Origin: Tillus elongatus
Lineage: Eukaryota > Arthropoda > Insecta > Coleoptera > Cleridae
Reading direction: 5' to 3'
DNA: 64,000 nucleotides
Assembly: GCA_964006375.1 (NCBI GenBank)
Contig: OZ023266.1
Span: 13,714,565-13,778,564 of the forward strand
The notes below the pieces were generated by a model that worked only from the letters and a program-made list of their open reading frames with translations, was not told the DNA's origin and ran no database searches. Position 1 is the stretch's first letter; each line of letters starts with the position of its first letter. Position numbers and translations under genes: made by a program. Shown here piece after piece: positions 60,979-64,000 of the stretch.

Positions 60979-61875
60979 AAAATGCCAATGTATTTAACTT
61001 AGTCAACTGCCTATTTCTACGAAATAATCAGAGACATTCACGTTGTACGTGCATCGGATCTTCCAACACGTTCTATATGTTGAAATACACATACATTGCG
61101 TCGAGCATCGAGCAAGGGTTTCTCATTATGTGGCCTGCTGGCTACGTGTATTTAACTGAAGTCATTGCATCCACTCGTAGTATCAGGTTCATGCTGTTGG
61201 TTGACGGTTGACACTTAATTTTAAAATGGTCTGTAAATGCATTTTAGACATAACATGTCTTTTTACTACTTTATGTAGATTATTCAAGTCGGAAAACCCC
61301 CTTTTATTCCACACCCCCTTTTCAATCACAAATAGACTACCAGGCCAACAAAACAGTTTATTCCTGTTAAGCATTCATATTGTTTATAAGTTTTTTCCGC
61401 GTTGAAATGTCGAATACATGTTTTAATTCTTGTATTTAAGTTTTTTAGAGTGGGTTTCGGCCTACCTTTATTAATACAAGCAAGTTTTTCAGCAAACGAT
61501 AAAGCTGAAAATCCTTTGGTTATCAAAAAACACACGACACAATCACAGTTATTATTACCACTTGTTCGTGAAGTTTGTAAATTCCCACCCCCACCGACGC
61601 CGCTGTTAAAAGCTGATGTAGTTGCAGCCATATTAATAATCATAAAATGCCAATGTATTTAACTTAGTCAACTGCTTATTTCTACGAAATAATCAGAGAC
61701 ATTCACGTTGTACGTGCATCGGGTCTTCCAACACGTTCTACATGTTGAAATACACGTACATTGCGTCGAGCATCGAGCAAGGGTTTCTCATTATGTGGCC
61801 TGCTGACTACGTGTATTTAACTGAAGTCATTGCATCCACTCGTAGTATCAGGTTCATGCTGTTGGTTGACGGTGC
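60545..61875. repeat. 665-bp tandem duplication inside hAT
   Basis: Two head-to-tail copies (60545-61209 and 61210-61875) nearly identical over coding N-terminus and upstream sequence. The second copy's frame (61326-61643) repeats the first at 60661-60978 with few changes. The duplication gives two copies of the transposase start. Confidence 0.9.
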
Positions 61876-62123
61876 TTGATAAGAGCGCAGAGCGCATATA
61901 CAAGTACAGTATGATGCATAACAAATAATTATGTGTGAGCTTGCGAATTAAAAATTGTAATAGATAAATTAGTTTTAGAATTTGAAATTTAATATTTAAA
62001 ATACAAAATGGATTTGAAATAATGCGGTTTAATACAAATTATTTTTAAGTAGGTATGTGGTCGATTTTTTAAGGGAAGCAATGCTTCCCATGCTTCCATG
62101 GACCGCACGCCACTACTGTATAC

Positions 62124-62995
62124 TGATCAGTGCTGATCGCAGGTTCCAATCTTCACTTAGTGTAACCTGAATAATGTGGAATTTCTTAAGCTCGTCAGTA
62201 GGAAAACTCTGCAAGTTAATTTTAAAAACCTTGCATATCATTATTCGATTAAGCATTGTGTATCCGTCTAAAAATCGTCTGTGTAAGAACCGACCACAAA
62301 AGCAAACAGAACATTAAATTTCAATTACAGCTGTAGATGGGCACGGATCACGACACGCTCTAAATCATAAGCACAACAATTATCAATTTATCAATAAGTA
62401 GGAGTAGTTCTCTGAATGTGTGCGTGCCCTTAATATCCACCCATTAACCGTTCGTATTCGTGTTCGAATGCAAAAACAATCTCCGGAAATGTTCTTCCTC
62501 ACCATAAATCCACACAACTTCGGGATTTATTTCCTAAAAATATCCTGGCAGAAGTGGTGATTTGCGAAACCGACGACGGAGTGACGCGTCTCTCTGTTTT
62601 GCATCATAGCGCAGTTTCCACTGTCATACAGAGTCAGATATATGGTGATTGCTGCATGGATGGATGGCCAAACTTACACTGTATCGTTATGTCCAAGGAA
62701 ACTATTAGAGAGTCACAGGCGAAGGATGCATTCGCTCTCTAAAACGGCCGTAAATACACTTACTCTAACACTGCATCTTCTTAAACGAGCCTCGAATTGT
62801 ACATTTGATACTCGATTGCTTCTGAGACGTCGCCTATTTACGCCGACCGACCAGCTCATGTTCTAATATGCAATAAACTGTAGTTTATGGATATTTCACA
62901 TTCCTACACCACTGATTTTCTAATTAACATTGGCTCAGATAGGCATCGAAATGGTGCCGGTTAATATTGCTAATATAGGGTTACTATAAAAAAGT
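62124..62995. other. Unique-looking intergenic sequence
   Basis: No transposon, exon or RNA gene recognised. Short frames are not supported. Confidence 0.4.
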
Positions 62996-63064
62996 CTGGA
63001 CGTAGCAAGTGCGTTATGGAAGCGAATTTTCATAAAAATGTTTTTAATAGCACATATGTCACTC
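62996..63064 (+). repeat. Left end of dispersed repeat, cut by a LINE
   Basis: ggacgtagcaagtgcgttat to aatagcacatatgtcac, as at 14890 and 50504. The LINE at 63070 follows immediately. Confidence 0.75.
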
Positions 63065-63069
63065 TTTTT

Positions 63070-64000
63070 TTTTTTACTTTCAACAACACACCACGAGGGC
63101 TTACAGCCTAAATACTATCGTACCGTGGGAAAGGAGGAAAGAGGCAACTTGTTAATTCTGGACTTGAAGGTTTGGAGGAGAAGGAAAAACATGTGCCGGC
63201 AAGGAATTCCACAACTTGGAAGTCCTGGGGGCAAAAGAGCGGGCATAACAAGATGTTCTATGTCTGGTGAATTGGACAGTAAAGGGGTGCATTCGATCTG
63301 TTCCCCTGTTAGATCTGTTGGGGGCAGCAGGTGGAGAAACTATGGAAAAAAGCTCATCTGAGCAGTGCCCGTGGAGATATCTATGAAAGAGAGAGAGAGA
63401 GAGAGAGAAAGAGGTCACTAACGGGACGTCGGTGGGCAAGAGATGGTAGCCTTTGGGTGACGGTAGGGTCACCGATGAGATGTATAGCTCTCTTTTTAAT
63501 GGAGTCCAGGATAGCGAGTGTAGAAGCGGCAGCTGCACTCCAGGTGTGGGAGCAGTATTCGAGGTTTGTCCTTATTTGTGAAATATATAAGATATAGAGA
63601 CTTGCTGGTGAAAAGTTTTTGCGAGCCGGAAGAGGAAACCTAATTTCTTAGCAGCCCCTTCTGCAATTGATGTGACATGTTGGTGGCAATTGAGATTTCG
63701 ATACACAGAAATACCAAAAAGAGAAAAAGACTCATTACTTTGAATAATTTGGCTGTTCATTGTGATGGGTCTAGGGCTGGTGTATCTCTTATGAGAAAGA
63801 AAGCAAGACTGAGATTTGGTGGGGTTGAATCCCCAGTCTAATATTTTTTGGAAATCCACGGAGACAGAACCCTCCATGAGTCTGCGATCCTCATCTAATT
63901 GGGCTAAAGAGACAGGCTTAGAATATTGTATATTTGAGTGGAGGGTGCTGTCGTCCGCGTAACTGTGAACTGGGTTGGATGTGCTAGAGAGGAGGTCATT
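63070..64000 (-). pseudogene. Jockey/CR1-like LINE, runs off the edge
   Basis: Minus strand, 3' end at 63070 after a short T-run. GTDRMHPFTVQFTRHRTSCY then ARSFAPRTSKLWNSLPAHVF, SAIAEG/HQHVTSIAEGAAKKLGF and ILDWGFNPTKSQSC, continuing to the RT motif C region at the window edge. An (agag) run near 63390-63410 lies in the copy. Frameshifts are present. Confidence 0.85.

Larger units (their letters stand above)
58727..62115 (-). mobile_element. hAT element with 8-bp target duplication
   Basis: Ends caggggcgtgcgg (left) and, reversed, tagtggcgtgcgg (right). Perfect 8-bp duplications ctgtatac at 58719-58726 and 62116-62123 are diagnostic of hAT transposition. 3389 bp including a 665-bp tandem duplication. 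The transposase is a pseudogene. Confidence 0.95.

Overview
This is AT-rich eukaryotic nuclear DNA. It most resembles an arthropod, probably an insect and possibly a beetle. The reasons are long introns, GT-AG splice signals, C2H2 zinc-finger exons, and a mobile-element load of mariner-type, hAT, Crypton-like, R1, LOA-like and Jockey/CR1-like LINE, BEL/Pao and tRNA-derived SINE sequences. There are no bacterial features. The species is inferred only loosely.

The only convincing host gene is on the minus strand. Four exons of a C2H2 zinc-finger protein lie at 24299-24487, 21066-21219, 14354-14613 and 8059-8359, the last carrying the stop codon. Each has a proper acceptor and, except the last, a proper donor. 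The reading phase carries from one to the next, and a zinc finger is completed across each of the first two junctions. The 5' part of the gene was not found and may lie beyond the right edge. Its three introns (about 3.1, 6.5 and 6.0 kb) are filled with transposons.

Layout. 1-8 kb: two decayed DD41D mariner-type elements with long inverted repeats, one carrying an 808-bp patch copied from 10.3-11.1 kb. 8-14.4 kb: terminal exon, a rearranged LOA-like LINE 3' end, a deleted BEL/Pao retrotransposon with a mariner in or beside it, a SINE with perfect target duplications, a GC-rich LTR-like block and a zinc-finger exon. 14.9-21 kb: a Crypton-like tyrosine-recombinase element, an R1-type LINE inserted into a third transposase relic, and a second zinc-finger exon. 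21.3-23.9 kb: an inverted-repeat element built from the (AT)n-bearing repeat. 24.3-29.4 kb: a third zinc-finger exon and LOA-like LINEs, one with an open 816-codon RT-RNase H frame. 31-38.6 kb: a LINE broken by a foldback element with 166-bp arms, and more LINE relics. 39-41.1 kb: an apparently intact DD41D element. 42-50 kb: Jockey/CR1-like LINE copies, a second SINE and foldback elements. 51-58 kb: a further DD41D relic and another LINE. 58.7-62.1 kb: a hAT element with an internal tandem duplication. 63-64 kb: another LINE copy running off the edge.

Overlying everything is one dispersed repeat family. It accounts for most of the fourteen long (AT)n arrays and for many short inverted-repeat fragments whose ends read like gacgcagcaagtgcg. 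Apart from the 39-41 kb element and the long LOA frame, nearly every transposon frame is broken.
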